The notes: generated from the sequence alone by a model not told the origin. A stretch of 64,000 nucleotides of DNA from Xanthomonas citri pv. mangiferaeindicae (GCA_002240395.1 CP016836.1:2976001-3040000); one strand, 5' to 3'; positions 7,667 to 17,571 are shown, counted from the stretch's first letter. A program made the numbers and translations.

Positions 7667-9991
7667 ATGTTCGGCACCGCGACCGGCGCGGCGTTGGTGC
7701 TCGGCGCGACTGCCTGCCTCGCGTGGTCGGCGCTGCTGCCGGTGTGGGCGCTGGGGCTCGCGCTTGCGCTGGGGGCGGGGGCGTGGGGGTTGGGGCGCTT
7801 GGGGCTGCGTGTGGCAGGCGCCGGCATTTTCGGCCTCGCGCTGTGCGGGTTGCATGCGGCGCACGCGCTGTCGCTGCAGTGGCCGGCCACGATGGGGCGC
7901 AGCGATGTCGTCGTGTCCGGACGCCTCGTCGGCCTGCCCGTGCACGAGGCGCAGCGGAGCTGGTTCGAATTCCGGGTCGATGCTGATGTCGGGCCTGCGG
8001 CATTGCGTGGCCGGTTGCTGCGGCTGTCGTGGTTCGATGCCCGCGACGCGGCTCCGGATCCGCGGCGGCTGGCGCTCGAGCCCGGCGACCGATGGCGCTT
8101 CACCGCACGCATCCGCGCGCCGCGTGGCCTGCGCAATCCTGGCTGGATCGACAGCGAGAAACACGCAATGGCCCGGCGTGTGGCCGCTGTGGGCTATCTG
8201 CGCACCGGTGAGCCGATGACGCGGCTCGAGGCGACCGGCGGCATCGACCGCTGGCGCCATCGCACCGCCGAACGGATCGAGCGGGTGGTCGGCAGGGACG
8301 CCGCGCGGTTCGTCCGGGCACTGGCGGTGGGCGACACGCGCGGCCTCGGCGAGCTCGACTGGGAAGCGCTGCGCGCCACCGGTCTGACCCATCTGATCGC
8401 GATCTCGGGCTTCCACGTCGGGATGGTCGGCGGCGCGTTCGCGCTGCTGGCGGCCGCGGTGTGGTGGTGTCTGCCATCGTTGGGTCGCCTGCTGCCCCGG
8501 CCGCAGGCAACCGCACTGGTCGCGCTGGCGGCTGCCAGCGTCTATGCCGCTGCGGCCGGCTGGGAACTGCCGACCGTGCGCACGGTGCTGATGATCGCAG
8601 TGGTGGTGGTCGCCCGCTTGGTGCGCCGCCGGCTGCGCATCGCCGATGCGCTCGCCTATGCCGCGATCGCCGTGGTGCTGGTCGACCCGATGGCGGTGCT
8701 CTCAGCCGGCTTCTGGCTCAGCTTCGCCGGCGTCGCCTGGCTGGTCTGGTGCCTGCCCGACGCCCGCGCGCTGTCGGCGACGCGCGGGCTACTGGCCTCG
8801 CAATGGGTGGCGACGCTGGGTCTGCTGCCGCTGACCGTGACCTTGTTCGGCCAGGCATCACTGGCCGGTCCGCTGGCCAATCTGGTCGCGATTCCGTGGT
8901 GGAGCCTGGTCGTGGTGCCGTTGTCGGTGCTTGGCACCGGTCTGGAAGCGCTGCATGCCGGCGCCGGGGACTGGGCCTGGCGGCTGGCGGCGTGGACGTT
9001 CGCGCCGAGCTGGCGGCTGTTCGACTGGCTTGCGGCCGCGCCGTTCGCATTGTGGTGGCTGCCTGCCCCGCATCGGCTCGCGCTGCCGCTGGCGCTGCTG
9101 GCCGCGTTCTGGCTGCTGCTGCCGCGCGGCGTGCCGGGCAAAGGCCTCGCTGCGCTGCTCTGGCTGCCGCTGCTGTGGCCGGACCGGGACCTGCCCGGGC
9201 CGGGCGAAGCCGAGCTGGTCGTGCTCGATGTCGGACAGGGGCTGGCGGTGCTGATCCGCACCGCGGGCCATGCCGTGCTCTACGACACGGGCCCGGCGAT
9301 GCCCGATGGCTACGACGCCGGCGAACGGGTCGTGGTGCCGGCACTGCACGCCTTGGGGGTGCGCCGGCTCGATGTGATCGTCGTCAGCCATGGCGATGCC
9401 GACCACGCCGGAGGCCTGGGCGCGGTGCAGCGGCGCTTCGCCGCGCCGGTGGTGTTCGCACCGCAATGGGACCGGGTGCCCGGCGCTTCGCCGTGCCTGA
9501 TGGACTCGGCCTGGACGGCTGATGGCGTCGTGTTCCGGTTCCTGCATCCAGACCTGTACTTCCCGCCGTTCCGCAATCCGTCCAGCTGCGTGCTGCGCGT
9601 GGAGACCGCGCATGGCGCGGCGCTGCTGCCCGGCGACATCGATACCGTCGTGGAGCGGCTGCTGGTGCACCGTGACGCCGAGGCACTGGCGGCGGAGGTC
9701 GTGGTCGCCGCGCATCACGGCAGCGGCGGATCGTCGGATCCGGCGTTCGTGGCCGCAACCGGGGCGGGGCATGCGCTGATATCGGCGGGCCACGGCAACC
9801 GGTTCGGCCATCCGCATGCCCAGGCGCTTGCGCGCTGGACCCAGCAGGGCGCCGCCACGCCGGGCACGGCCGAGGCCGGCGCGCTGCGGGTGCGCCTGGG
9901 GCCCGGTGGCGTCCGCGTGGTCGGTGAGCGCGCACGCGTACCGCGGCTGTGGGACGCTGTCCGCCGCAGCGAGCGCGCCGCCGGGGGCTGA
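7667..9991 (+). CDS. comEC: DNA internalization-related competence protein ComEC/Rec2
   Basis: 774-residue inner-membrane channel protein for uptake of transforming single-stranded DNA. Order: about three hydrophobic helices and the DUF4131 region, then the competence membrane domain (AISGFHVGMVGG near residue 250 is the family signature), then a C-terminal metallo-beta-lactamase domain (VLDVGQGLAVLI, SHGDADHAGG, HHGSGGS). ATG 7667 puts a membrane helix right at the N-terminus as in homologues. In E. coli the homologue also lies next to msbA. Expected to work with type IV pili, which are not in this window. Confidence 0.9.
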   Translation: MFGTATGAALVLGATACLAWSALLPVWALGLALALGAGAWGLGRLGLRVAGAGIFGLALCGLHAAHALSLQWPATMGRSDVVVSGRLVGLPVHEAQRSWFEFRVDADVGPAALRGRLLRLSWFDARDAAPDPRRLALEPGDRWRFTARIRAPRGLRNPGWIDSEKHAMARRVAAVGYLRTGEPMTRLEATGGIDRWRHRTAERIERVVGRDAARFVRALAVGDTRGLGELDWEALRATGLTHLIAISGFHVGMVGGAFALLAAAVWWCLPSLGRLLPRPQATALVALAAASVYAAAAGWELPTVRTVLMIAVVVVARLVRRRLRIADALAYAAIAVVLVDPMAVLSAGFWLSFAGVAWLVWCLPDARALSATRGLLASQWVATLGLLPLTVTLFGQASLAGPLANLVAIPWWSLVVVPLSVLGTGLEALHAGAGDWAWRLAAWTFAPSWRLFDWLAAAPFALWWLPAPHRLALPLALLAAFWLLLPRGVPGKGLAALLWLPLLWPDRDLPGPGEAELVVLDVGQGLAVLIRTAGHAVLYDTGPAMPDGYDAGERVVVPALHALGVRRLDVIVVSHGDADHAGGLGAVQRRFAAPVVFAPQWDRVPGASPCLMDSAWTADGVVFRFLHPDLYFPPFRNPSSCVLRVETAHGAALLPGDIDTVVERLLVHRDAEALAAEVVVAAHHGSGGSSDPAFVAATGAGHALISAGHGNRFGHPHAQALARWTQQGAATPGTAEAGALRVRLGPGGVRVVGERARVPRLWDAVRRSERAAGG

Positions 9992-10050
9992 GTCGCGCTA
10001 CGTTATCCTAGTCGCCCGAGTGGACCGGCCCCGTGGCCGAAGGGGTTTGC

Positions 10051-10692
10051 GTGCTCGAACTGGTGAAGGCCGGCGGCTGGCCGATGATGCCGCTGCTGCT
10101 GCTGTCGGCGTTCGCGCTGGCGATCATCGTCGAGCGCTTCTGGGCCCTGCGTCGGCGTGCGGTGCTGCCGCCCGGCCTGGGCGAAGAGGTCCGGGTCTGG
10201 GCCACGCGCGGCGCACTCGATCCGGCGCATATCGCCTCGCTGCGCGCGACCGCGCCGCTGGGCGCGTTGCTGGCGGCCGCGCTCGATGTTCGCGACCGGC
10301 CGCGCGAGGAGATCCGCGAGCGCGTCGAGGATGTCGGCCGCCATGTCGCGTTCGCGATGGAGCGCCATCTCAATGCGCTGGGCACGATCGCCGCGGCCGG
10401 GCCGCTGCTGGGCCTGTTCGGCACGGTGGTGGGCATGATCCAGATGTTCCTGGGCGTGATGGACCATGGCATCGGCGATGTCGACCAGCTCGCCGGCGGG
10501 ATCGGCAAGGCGCTGGTGTGCGCGGCGACGGGCATGATCGTCGCGGTGCCGGCGCTGATGTTCCATCGGCATTTCCGCGCGCGGATCGATGGCTACATCG
10601 TGGCGATGGAGCACGAGGCGATCCTGCTGATGGACGCGATCGACCCGCGCACGGCGCGTCGCTCGCCGTACGCCGCGCCGGGGCGGGGCTGA
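10051..10692 (+). CDS. exbB: ExbB / TolQ-type proton channel subunit
   Basis: 213-residue MotA/TolQ/ExbB family protein. Three membrane helices: near the N-terminus (MMPLLLLSAFALAIIVERF), around 115-140 (GTIAAAGPLLGLFGTVVGMI) and 155-180. It converts the proton gradient into work on TonB-dependent receptors such as the one at 28291. I prefer GTG 10051, preceded by GAAGGGG, over GTG 10033, because the resulting N-terminus MLELVKAGGWPM is what the family usually shows. exbD follows after 3 bp. Confidence 0.88.
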   Translation: MLELVKAGGWPMMPLLLLSAFALAIIVERFWALRRRAVLPPGLGEEVRVWATRGALDPAHIASLRATAPLGALLAAALDVRDRPREEIRERVEDVGRHVAFAMERHLNALGTIAAAGPLLGLFGTVVGMIQMFLGVMDHGIGDVDQLAGGIGKALVCAATGMIVAVPALMFHRHFRARIDGYIVAMEHEAILLMDAIDPRTARRSPYAAPGRG

Positions 10693-10695
10693 GCG

Positions 10696-11148
10696 ATGCG
10701 CATCCGCGATCGGCGTGCGCGCGACGAGCCCGAGATCAACCTCGTGCCGTTGATCGACGTGATCCTGGTGTTGATCATCTTCTTTGTGATCACCACCACG
10801 TTCGACGCGCGCTCGGTGCTCAAGCTCGAGTTGCCGCAGGCCACGGGCGAGCGCAACGACGCCCAGGCCGATACGCTGACGCTGCTGATCAACGCCGACG
10901 GCCGCTACTTCGTCGAGGACCGCGAGGCGCTGCGCACCGATGTCGATGCGCTCAAGCGCACGATCGTCGAGGTCGCCGGCGACGATCGCGCGCGCGTGGT
11001 GCTGCTGCGTGCCGACGCCCGCACCCCGTGGCAGGCGGTCGTCACCGCCTACGATGCGCTCGGCCAGTTGGGCTTCACCCGCATCGCCAACGCGACCGCG
11101 CCGCAGACAGCCGGACGCGTGGACGACCCCGCTTCACAGGAACGTTGA
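10696..11148 (+). CDS. exbD: ExbD / TolR-type biopolymer transport protein
   Basis: 150 residues, one N-terminal membrane helix with the essential Asp in LVPLIDVILVLIIFFVIT, then a periplasmic TolR-like domain. Partner of the ExbB encoded 3 bp upstream and probably co-transcribed with msbA, whose ATG lies 4 bp after its stop. No tonB gene is in the window. A TolQR pair is the alternative, but the msbA-lpxK context favours ExbBD. Confidence 0.88.
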   Translation: MRIRDRRARDEPEINLVPLIDVILVLIIFFVITTTFDARSVLKLELPQATGERNDAQADTLTLLINADGRYFVEDREALRTDVDALKRTIVEVAGDDRARVVLLRADARTPWQAVVTAYDALGQLGFTRIANATAPQTAGRVDDPASQER

Positions 11149-11152
11149 CCTT

Positions 11153-12943
11153 ATGGCTTCTCCTCCCCAAGGCGCGACACGCGCCGATCGCGCCTGGCCG
11201 GTCTACCGCCGGTTGCTGACCTTCGCCGGTGCCTACCGCGGGCTGCTGTCGGTCGCGCTGGTCGGCATGCTGATCGAAGCCGCGGCCGGCGGCGCCTTCA
11301 CCAAAATGATGGAGCCGATCATCGACGAGACGTTCGTGTCGGCCAATGCCGGCGTGAACCTGTGGTTGCCGGCGGCGATCATCGCGCTGTTCGTGGTCCG
11401 CGGCCTGGCCGGCTATCTGGCCGACTACAACATGGCCAAGTCCGGGCGTGGCATCGCGCGGGACCTGCGCGTGCGCGTACTCGCCAAGTACCTCGGGCTG
11501 CCGGGCATGCGCTTCGATGCCGAGCCGGTGCCGTCGATGCTGGTCCGGCTGGGCTCGGACAGCGACCAGGTCTCTCAGGCCGCGATCGATGCGGCCAAGG
11601 TGATGCTGCAGCAGTCACTGCAGATCATCGCCTCGCTGATCGTGATGCTGATGACCAGCTGGCAGGTCACGTTGACCATCCTGGCGATCGCGCCGCCGTT
11701 GTCGTGGATCATGGGCAAGGTCGCACGTCGCTACCGCCGCGTCAGCCACAGCATCCAGGACAGCGCCGCGCTGCTGATGCAGACCGCCGACCAGTCGCTG
11801 AGCAACCAGCAGGAAGTGAAAATCTACGGCGCCCAGGCGGCCGAGAACGCGCGCTATGCGCAAGTCGCCGAGCGGCACATGCGGCTCAACCTCAAGGTCG
11901 AGGCGACCCGCGCGATCTCCTCGGGCGTGGTCCAGCTCATGGGCTCGATCGGCCTGGCGCTGCTGCTGTTGATCGCCGGCTACGAAGCCTCGCAGGGCCG
12001 GCTGACCGCGGGTGGCTTCGTGGCGCTGATGATCGCGATGATGGCGATCATTCCCGCGCTCAAGCAGCTGACCAATGTGCAGAACATGCTCCAGCGCGGG
12101 GTGGCCTCGGCCGAGCGGCTGTTCGAGATCCTCGATGCGCCCGACGAGCACGACCCGGGTGTGCGGCCGCTGACGCGCGCGCGCGGCGAGATCGAGTTCC
12201 GTCACGTCGGCGCGCGCTATCCGGGGCAGGCCGAGCCGGCGCTCGAGGACGTCAGCTTCGTCGCGCGCCCGGGCACCGTCACCGCGATCGTCGGCCGCTC
12301 GGGCAGCGGCAAGTCGACGCTGATCAAGCTGCTGCCGCGCTTCTACGAACACGAGACTGGCGAGATCCTGCTCGACGGCCATCCGCTGGAGGAGTACCGG
12401 CTGGCCGATGTGCGCCGGCAGATCGCGCTGGTCGGCCAGCAGGTAATGCTGTTCGACGACACCGTCGCGGCCAATGTCGCCTATGGCGAGATGGCGGGCG
12501 CGCCAGTCGCGGCGCTCGAAGGCGCGATCCGCGGCGCGAATGCGATGGAGTTCGTCGACAAACTGCCCGACCGGCTGCAGAGCGGCATCGGCAATCGCGG
12601 CGGCCGCCTGTCAGGAGGACAGCGGCAGCGCCTGGCGATTGCCCGCGCGATGCTCAAGGATGCGCCGATCCTGATCCTCGACGAGGCGACCGCAGCGCTG
12701 GACGCCGAATCCGAGCGCCTGGTGCAGGACGCGCTCGAGCATCTGATGCCCGACCGCACCACGCTGGTCATTGCCCATCGGCTGGCGACGATCGAGCATG
12801 CCGACCAGGTCCTGGTGCTCGACCAGGGCCGGCTGGTCGAGCGCGGCACCCATCGCGAACTGCTCGCGCGCGGTGGCCTGTACGCACACCTGCATCGCAT
12901 GCAGTTCCGTGAGGTCGAGCCGTCGGCGGAGCAGGACGCGTGA
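11153..12943 (+). CDS. msbA: Lipid A flippase MsbA (ABC exporter)
   Basis: 596-residue half-transporter; the homodimer flips lipid A-core across the inner membrane. Six membrane helices precede an ATPase domain with Walker A GRSGSGKST near residue 383, signature LSGGQRQR, Walker B ILILDEATAALD and an H-loop His in VIAHRLA. The ATG at 11153 sits just after the exbD stop; the longer open frame overlapping exbD is a shadow. It overlaps lpxK by 4 bp (GTGA), so the two are translationally coupled, as expected for consecutive lipid A steps. Confidence 0.93.
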   Translation: MASPPQGATRADRAWPVYRRLLTFAGAYRGLLSVALVGMLIEAAAGGAFTKMMEPIIDETFVSANAGVNLWLPAAIIALFVVRGLAGYLADYNMAKSGRGIARDLRVRVLAKYLGLPGMRFDAEPVPSMLVRLGSDSDQVSQAAIDAAKVMLQQSLQIIASLIVMLMTSWQVTLTILAIAPPLSWIMGKVARRYRRVSHSIQDSAALLMQTADQSLSNQQEVKIYGAQAAENARYAQVAERHMRLNLKVEATRAISSGVVQLMGSIGLALLLLIAGYEASQGRLTAGGFVALMIAMMAIIPALKQLTNVQNMLQRGVASAERLFEILDAPDEHDPGVRPLTRARGEIEFRHVGARYPGQAEPALEDVSFVARPGTVTAIVGRSGSGKSTLIKLLPRFYEHETGEILLDGHPLEEYRLADVRRQIALVGQQVMLFDDTVAANVAYGEMAGAPVAALEGAIRGANAMEFVDKLPDRLQSGIGNRGGRLSGGQRQRLAIARAMLKDAPILILDEATAALDAESERLVQDALEHLMPDRTTLVIAHRLATIEHADQVLVLDQGRLVERGTHRELLARGGLYAHLHRMQFREVEPSAEQDA

Positions 12944-13929
12944 AGGCGCCGGGCTACTGGTTCGACGGCAGCCGCCCGCCGCTGCACGCGCGACTGCTTG
13001 CGCGCGTGTACGCGCGCGCAAGCGCCTGGCGCCGCGCGTGGCTGCGCACCCGCAAGGTCGCGCGGCCGGTGCTGGTCATCGGCAACCTGATCGCCGGCGG
13101 CAGTGGCAAGACGCCGTTGACGATCGCGATCGTCGAGCGCCTGCAGGCCGCTGGCTGGACGCCCGGCGTCGCCAGCCGTGGCTACGGTCGTGACGAAGCG
13201 GGGACCCCGCGCTGGGTCGAGCCGGTCAGCGATCCGCGCTGGTCGGGCGACGAGCCGGTGTTGATTGCCGCCCGCACCGGGGCGAAGGTCCGTGTCGATG
13301 CCGACCGGGTCGCGGCCGCAAACGCACTGATCAAAGCGGGCTGCGACATCGTGGTCTGCGACGACGGCCTGCAGCATTACCGCCTGCAGCGCGATGTCGA
13401 GATCGAGGTGATCGACGGCCGCCGTCGTTACGGCAACGGCGCACTGATCCCGGCCGGACCGCTGCGCGAGCCGGTCGAGCGTGGCGCGCGCTGTGATTTT
13501 CGCGTGCTCAACGCCGGCATGGACGACAGTCTCGAGCCGGGATTTGGCGAGTGGCCGATGCGCCTGGAGACCGCGCATGCACTGCCGCTGGCCGGTGGCC
13601 GTGCGCGTCCGTTGTCGGCGTTTGCCGGGCAGCGCGTGCATGCGGTCGCCGGCATCGGCGATCCGGAGCGTTTCTTCGACACGCTGCGGCGTGAGCGCAT
13701 CGCCGTGGTACCGCACGCGTTCGCCGATCACCATCGCTACACGCCCGAAGACCTGCGCTTCGGCAGCGATCTGCCGGTGCTGATGACCGAGAAGGACGCA
13801 GTCAAGTGCATGCGGTTTGCCGGCGAGCGGCACTACAGCGTGCCGGTCACCGCGCGGTTGCCCGAGGCGTTCTGGATCGCGTTGCTCGACCGCCTCGAGG
13901 CGGTCCGCAGCCCGGCCGGCAAGGCCTGA
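12940..13929 (+). CDS. lpxK: Tetraacyldisaccharide 4'-kinase LpxK
   Basis: 329 residues. Phosphorylates the 4' position of the lipid A disaccharide at the inner membrane. The P-loop reads GGSGKTP at about residue 52, after the VLVIGNLIAGG strand; DDGLQHYRL and GPLREP are further family blocks. GTG start overlaps the msbA stop (GTGA). The gene ends 25 bp from a convergent gene with no clear terminator between. Confidence 0.93.
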   Translation: MKAPGYWFDGSRPPLHARLLARVYARASAWRRAWLRTRKVARPVLVIGNLIAGGSGKTPLTIAIVERLQAAGWTPGVASRGYGRDEAGTPRWVEPVSDPRWSGDEPVLIAARTGAKVRVDADRVAAANALIKAGCDIVVCDDGLQHYRLQRDVEIEVIDGRRRYGNGALIPAGPLREPVERGARCDFRVLNAGMDDSLEPGFGEWPMRLETAHALPLAGGRARPLSAFAGQRVHAVAGIGDPERFFDTLRRERIAVVPHAFADHHRYTPEDLRFGSDLPVLMTEKDAVKCMRFAGERHYSVPVTARLPEAFWIALLDRLEAVRSPAGKA

Positions 13930-13954
13930 GCGCGCTTGCAGGCCGAAGCGCTGC

Positions 13955-15586
13955 TCAGGACGCGCGCTTGACCGCCGCCATCGCACGTGCCCGCTCGGGC
14001 GGCGCGAAACTGTCGGCGCGCGCCACCGGCCAGAACGTCCGGAACACCGCATGCTCGGGCACGCCGGTCAGCAGTTCGCCGGGTTCCAGGAACCGGTAGA
14101 GCGCGGCGAGCGAGCGGACCTCGGTCGGCGAGACCCGGCGCAGGATGTGTTCCGGCCCGATCTGCATCGGATGCTCGAGTCCGGCGGCGCCGAGCATGTC
14201 GCGCAGCCCGCGCAGGGTGTTCTGATGGAAATGGAACACACGCTCGGCCTTGTCGGGCACGTCGAGCAGGCGCCAGCGGCGCGGGTCCTGGGTCGCCACA
14301 CCGGTCGGGCAGCGGTCGTTGTGGCAGCTGCGCGACTGGATGCAGCCCAGCGCGAACATGAAACCACGACCGGCATTGCACCAGTCCGCGCCCATGGCCA
14401 GTTGCCGGGCGATATCGAAGCCGCTGGTGATCTTGCCCGCCGCGGCAACCCGGATGCGCTCGCGCAACCCGATGCCCACCAGGGTGTTGTGCACCAGCAT
14501 CAGCGCTTCCTGCAGCGGCAGGCCGACGTGGTTGATGAACTCCGACGGCGCCGCGCCGGTGCCGCCCTCGGCGCCGTCGACGACGATGAAGTCGGGCAGG
14601 ATGCCACTCTCGAGCATCGCCTTGGCGATGCCGAACCATTCCCAGGGATGGCCGATCGCCAGCTTGAAGCCCACCGGCTTGCCGTCCGACAGCGTCCGCA
14701 GCCGCGCAACGAAGTCCAACAGGCCCAGCGGGGTGGAGAACGTCGAATGGGCCGCCGGCGATTCGCAATCGATCCCGACCGGGATGCCGCGGGTCTGGGC
14801 GATCTCGGGCGTGACCTTGGCCCCGGGCAGCAGCCCGCCGTGGCCCGGCTTGGCGCCTTGCGAGAGCTTGATCTCGATCATCTTGACCTGCGCCTCGGCC
14901 GCGTGCCGGGCGAAGCGGTCCTCGTTGAAGCGGCCCTGCTCGTCGCGGCAGCCGAAGTAGCCCGAAGCGATTTCCCACACCAGATCGCCGCCGTGTTCGC
15001 GGTGGTAGGGCGAGATCGCACCTTCGCCGGTGTCGTGATAGAAGCCACCGCGCTGCGCGCCCAGATTCAACGCGCGGATCGCATTGGCCGACAGCGAACC
15101 GAAGCTCATCGCCGAGATGTTGAACACGCTGGCCGCGTAGGGCTGCGCGCTTTCCTCGCCGACCGGGATGCGGAAGTCGTGCGACTGGGCGTGCGCGGGT
15201 ACCAACGAGTGGTTGATCCATTCGTATTGCGTGCCGTACATCGGCAACTCGCTGCCGAACGGCACCACGTCGCTGACGTTCTTTGCGCGCTGGTAGACCA
15301 GCGCACGCTGCTGGCGCGAGAACGGCACCTCGTCCTGGTCGTCCTCGATGAAGTACTGGCGGATCTCGGGCCGGAAGGACTCCAGGCCGTAACGGAAATG
15401 CGCGGTCAGCGGATAGAGCCGACGCAGTGTCGCCCGGCGCTGCAGCAGATCCAGCGTGCCCAGGCACGCCAGCGCAAGGAACACCGCCGCGGCGACCGCC
15501 CACGCGCCCGAATGCAGCGTCCATGCGCAGACCAATGCGACCGCCGCCATCAGGACCGAGACGCCATATGTCAGGTAACGAACCAT
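13955..15586 (-). CDS. FMN-binding glutamate synthase family protein
   Basis: 543 residues. Two hydrophobic segments at the N-terminus (about residues 8-45) anchor it in the inner membrane. The rest is the GltS-type (beta/alpha)8 FMN domain with FNISAMSFGSLS, GGDLVWEI, LSQGAKPGHGG, VDGAEGGTGAAP and a Cys motif CIQSRSCHNDRCPTGV, typical ligands of a 3Fe-4S cluster. It lacks the glutaminase domain of true glutamate synthase, so its substrate is unknown. Start MVRYLTYG is preceded by AAGGAG. It sits between lpxK and kdsB, which are often neighbours. Confidence 0.85.
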   Translation of the reverse strand: MVRYLTYGVSVLMAAVALVCAWTLHSGAWAVAAAVFLALACLGTLDLLQRRATLRRLYPLTAHFRYGLESFRPEIRQYFIEDDQDEVPFSRQQRALVYQRAKNVSDVVPFGSELPMYGTQYEWINHSLVPAHAQSHDFRIPVGEESAQPYAASVFNISAMSFGSLSANAIRALNLGAQRGGFYHDTGEGAISPYHREHGGDLVWEIASGYFGCRDEQGRFNEDRFARHAAEAQVKMIEIKLSQGAKPGHGGLLPGAKVTPEIAQTRGIPVGIDCESPAAHSTFSTPLGLLDFVARLRTLSDGKPVGFKLAIGHPWEWFGIAKAMLESGILPDFIVVDGAEGGTGAAPSEFINHVGLPLQEALMLVHNTLVGIGLRERIRVAAAGKITSGFDIARQLAMGADWCNAGRGFMFALGCIQSRSCHNDRCPTGVATQDPRRWRLLDVPDKAERVFHFHQNTLRGLRDMLGAAGLEHPMQIGPEHILRRVSPTEVRSLAALYRFLEPGELLTGVPEHAVFRTFWPVARADSFAPPERARAMAAVKRAS

Positions 15587-15764
15587 CGGACTCCTTCGTG
15601 CGGCCCGGCCGGCGCCGGTCCCGATGCGGACGGCCATGGTAGGAGAGGGGGCGACCGGCCGGCCACCCCGGATCTGAACGGTTCGCCGACTGGGCGATGG
15701 CTTCACGGCGGATTGGCGCTTGGCTGCCTAGGCTGAGCCCACGCTTTTCGACCGCCTTCGAGCC

Positions 15765-16121
15765 ATGCGCCGCGCCGCTTCCGTTCCCACCGCCCAGCAC
15801 CAGGTCATCCTCGCCGAACTGGCGCGTGCGACCCGGGCCGGACATCCCGATGCGGACTGGCACGAGGTCGAGCCGCTGATGCGGCAGGTCTGGGAATCAG
15901 CATCGCGCGGTGCGAGCTGGGAGCAGGTGCGGCCCCAGGCTGCCACGCATTGGCGGTCCGGCGACCAGTACCCGTGCCCAGCGGTGGTGCTGTCGCCGAC
16001 GATGCACGCCGCCGAGATCGCCGCCTGGACGGCCGGCGATGAGCACCGCACGCGGTGCCCGGAGGCCGGCCCTGCGGCCGTGTCGCCGATGCCGCGCCCA
16101 TCCGACGAGGAGACGCACTGA
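15765..16121 (+). CDS. Hypothetical protein, 118 residues
   Basis: No recognised domain. The central part (HQVILAELARATRAGHPDADWHE onward) is helical and acidic with several Trp residues; the C-terminal third is Pro/Ala-rich and looks disordered. It overlaps the next gene by one base (TGATG), which supports both as real and co-translated. No signal peptide. Confidence 0.6.
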   Translation: MRRAASVPTAQHQVILAELARATRAGHPDADWHEVEPLMRQVWESASRGASWEQVRPQAATHWRSGDQYPCPAVVLSPTMHAAEIAAWTAGDEHRTRCPEAGPAAVSPMPRPSDEETH

Positions 16122-16489
16122 TGCCTGCACGTGCCGTCTGGCGGGTCCTGGTATTGCCGGCCTATGTGGTACTGGCGGGTGCGGTGTTTGCATTCGCGCT
16201 GGCCCGCACCCAGGGGTCGATCATCGGTGGCCTCGCCGCACTCGCCCCCTGGGCGCTGGTGGTCTCAGGCGCGTTGGCCGTGTTGCTGGTCGTTGCCGGG
16301 CTGCTGCGCTGGCGTCGGCGGATGGCGACCATGCGTCGGGCGGTGCGCAATGCCAGGATCCGCGCGGCCGATGGCCGACGCGCGTCCGCCGGACGGGCGT
16401 TGTGGACGCAGATGCGGGTCGATTCGGCGGCGGGCGCGGCGCGCAACGAGCGTCGCTCGGGCGTACAGGCGGCCGGCATACGGTCCTGA
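16121..16489 (+). CDS. Small inner-membrane protein, two predicted helices
   Basis: 122 residues. Helices at about 8-26 (VLVLPAYVVLAGAVFAFAL) and 38-60 (ALAPWALVVSGALAVLLVVAGLL), followed by a strongly basic Arg-rich cytoplasmic tail. Function unknown. Its start overlaps the stop of the preceding gene. The 210 bp after it hold no recognisable feature. Confidence 0.65.
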   Translation: MPARAVWRVLVLPAYVVLAGAVFAFALARTQGSIIGGLAALAPWALVVSGALAVLLVVAGLLRWRRRMATMRRAVRNARIRAADGRRASAGRALWTQMRVDSAAGAARNERRSGVQAAGIRS

Positions 16490-16699
16490 GCGTAACGCGG
16501 TACTCGCCTGTGCAGTCCTGGGCGTGCGGATCACCGGCAGCACCGTGGGCATTGCGTGCCCTCGCACCGTCCGCAAGCGACGCCCGGTTGCGGACGTGGC
16601 GCCAGCATCCGGACGCGACGCGAGGCAACGCCGATCGCGTGTACCTGATTCCGTCGCCGCCCCGGCGTTGCGTCCCGGTCGCCATGCGAGAATCGCGCC

Positions 16700-17503
16700 A
16701 TGGACGTCCCCGCTGATTTCATCGTCGCCATTCCGGCCCGCTATGCCTCGACCCGCCTGCCCGGCAAGCCCCTGCAACCGCTGGGCGATGCCCCGCTGGT
16801 GCTGCACGTGGCGCAGCGTGCGCTGGAGGCCGGCGCGGCCGAAGTCTGGGTGGCCACCGACGATGCCCGCGTCCGCGACGCGCTGGCGGGTACCCCAGTC
16901 CGTGTGGCGATGACCTCGCCCGCGCATCCGTCGGGCACCGACCGGCTGGCCGAATGCGCCGCGCTCGCGGGCTGGGCGGACGAGCGGGTGGTCGTGAATC
17001 TGCAGGGCGACGAGCCGTTCGCGCCGGCTGCCGGTATCCGCGCGGTCGCCGCGCTCGCGGCGCAGCCGGAGGTCGCCTTGGCCACGCTGGCCGCGCCGAT
17101 CGATGATGTCGAAACGCTGCTCGACCCGAACGCGGTCAAGGTCGTGCTCGGCGCGGGCGGCAACGCGCTCTATTTCAGCCGGGCGCCGGTGCCATGGCCG
17201 CGCGATGCGTTCGCCCGCGACCGGACCACGATGCCGCCGGGCCAGTGGTGGCGGCATATCGGGATCTACGGGTATCGCGCCGGCTTCCTGCGCCGGTTCG
17301 CCGCGATGGCGCCAGGGCACCTGGAACAGATCGAGATGCTCGAGCAACTGCGTGTGCTCGAAGCCGGGTTCCGGGTCGCCGTCGGCCCGACCCCCGCGCC
17401 GTTCCCGCCCGGCGTCGATACCCCTGAGGACCTGGCGCGTGCCCAGGCCCTGTTGTCGGCGACCGATGTCGGTCGTGCGACCGGCGCCCGCCCCGGCACC
17501 TGA
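16700..17503 (+). CDS. kdsB: 3-deoxy-manno-octulosonate cytidylyltransferase KdsB
   Basis: Activates Kdo to CMP-Kdo for lipopolysaccharide inner-core synthesis in the cytoplasm. The N-terminal nucleotide-binding block IPARYASTRLPGKPL, the CTP/Kdo motif VNLQGDEPF and KHIGIYGYR-type sequence (HIGIYGYRAGF) are all present. 267 residues, slightly longer than the usual 250 because of a C-terminal tail. Functionally linked to lpxK, msbA and kdkA elsewhere in the window. Confidence 0.93.
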   Translation: MDVPADFIVAIPARYASTRLPGKPLQPLGDAPLVLHVAQRALEAGAAEVWVATDDARVRDALAGTPVRVAMTSPAHPSGTDRLAECAALAGWADERVVVNLQGDEPFAPAAGIRAVAALAAQPEVALATLAAPIDDVETLLDPNAVKVVLGAGGNALYFSRAPVPWPRDAFARDRTTMPPGQWWRHIGIYGYRAGFLRRFAAMAPGHLEQIEMLEQLRVLEAGFRVAVGPTPAPFPPGVDTPEDLARAQALLSATDVGRATGARPGT

Positions 17504-17571
17504 GCGACTGCGCTGCTGTGCCACCAGCGCTCTCGACAGGGCAACGGCGGCGCATCCCGCATAATCGCGGC

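Noticed and set aside
6446..8416. 656-codon minus-strand frame opposite the lipoprotein and comEC
   Set aside because: Low-complexity Arg/Ala/Pro translation with no motif, opposite two clearly coding genes.
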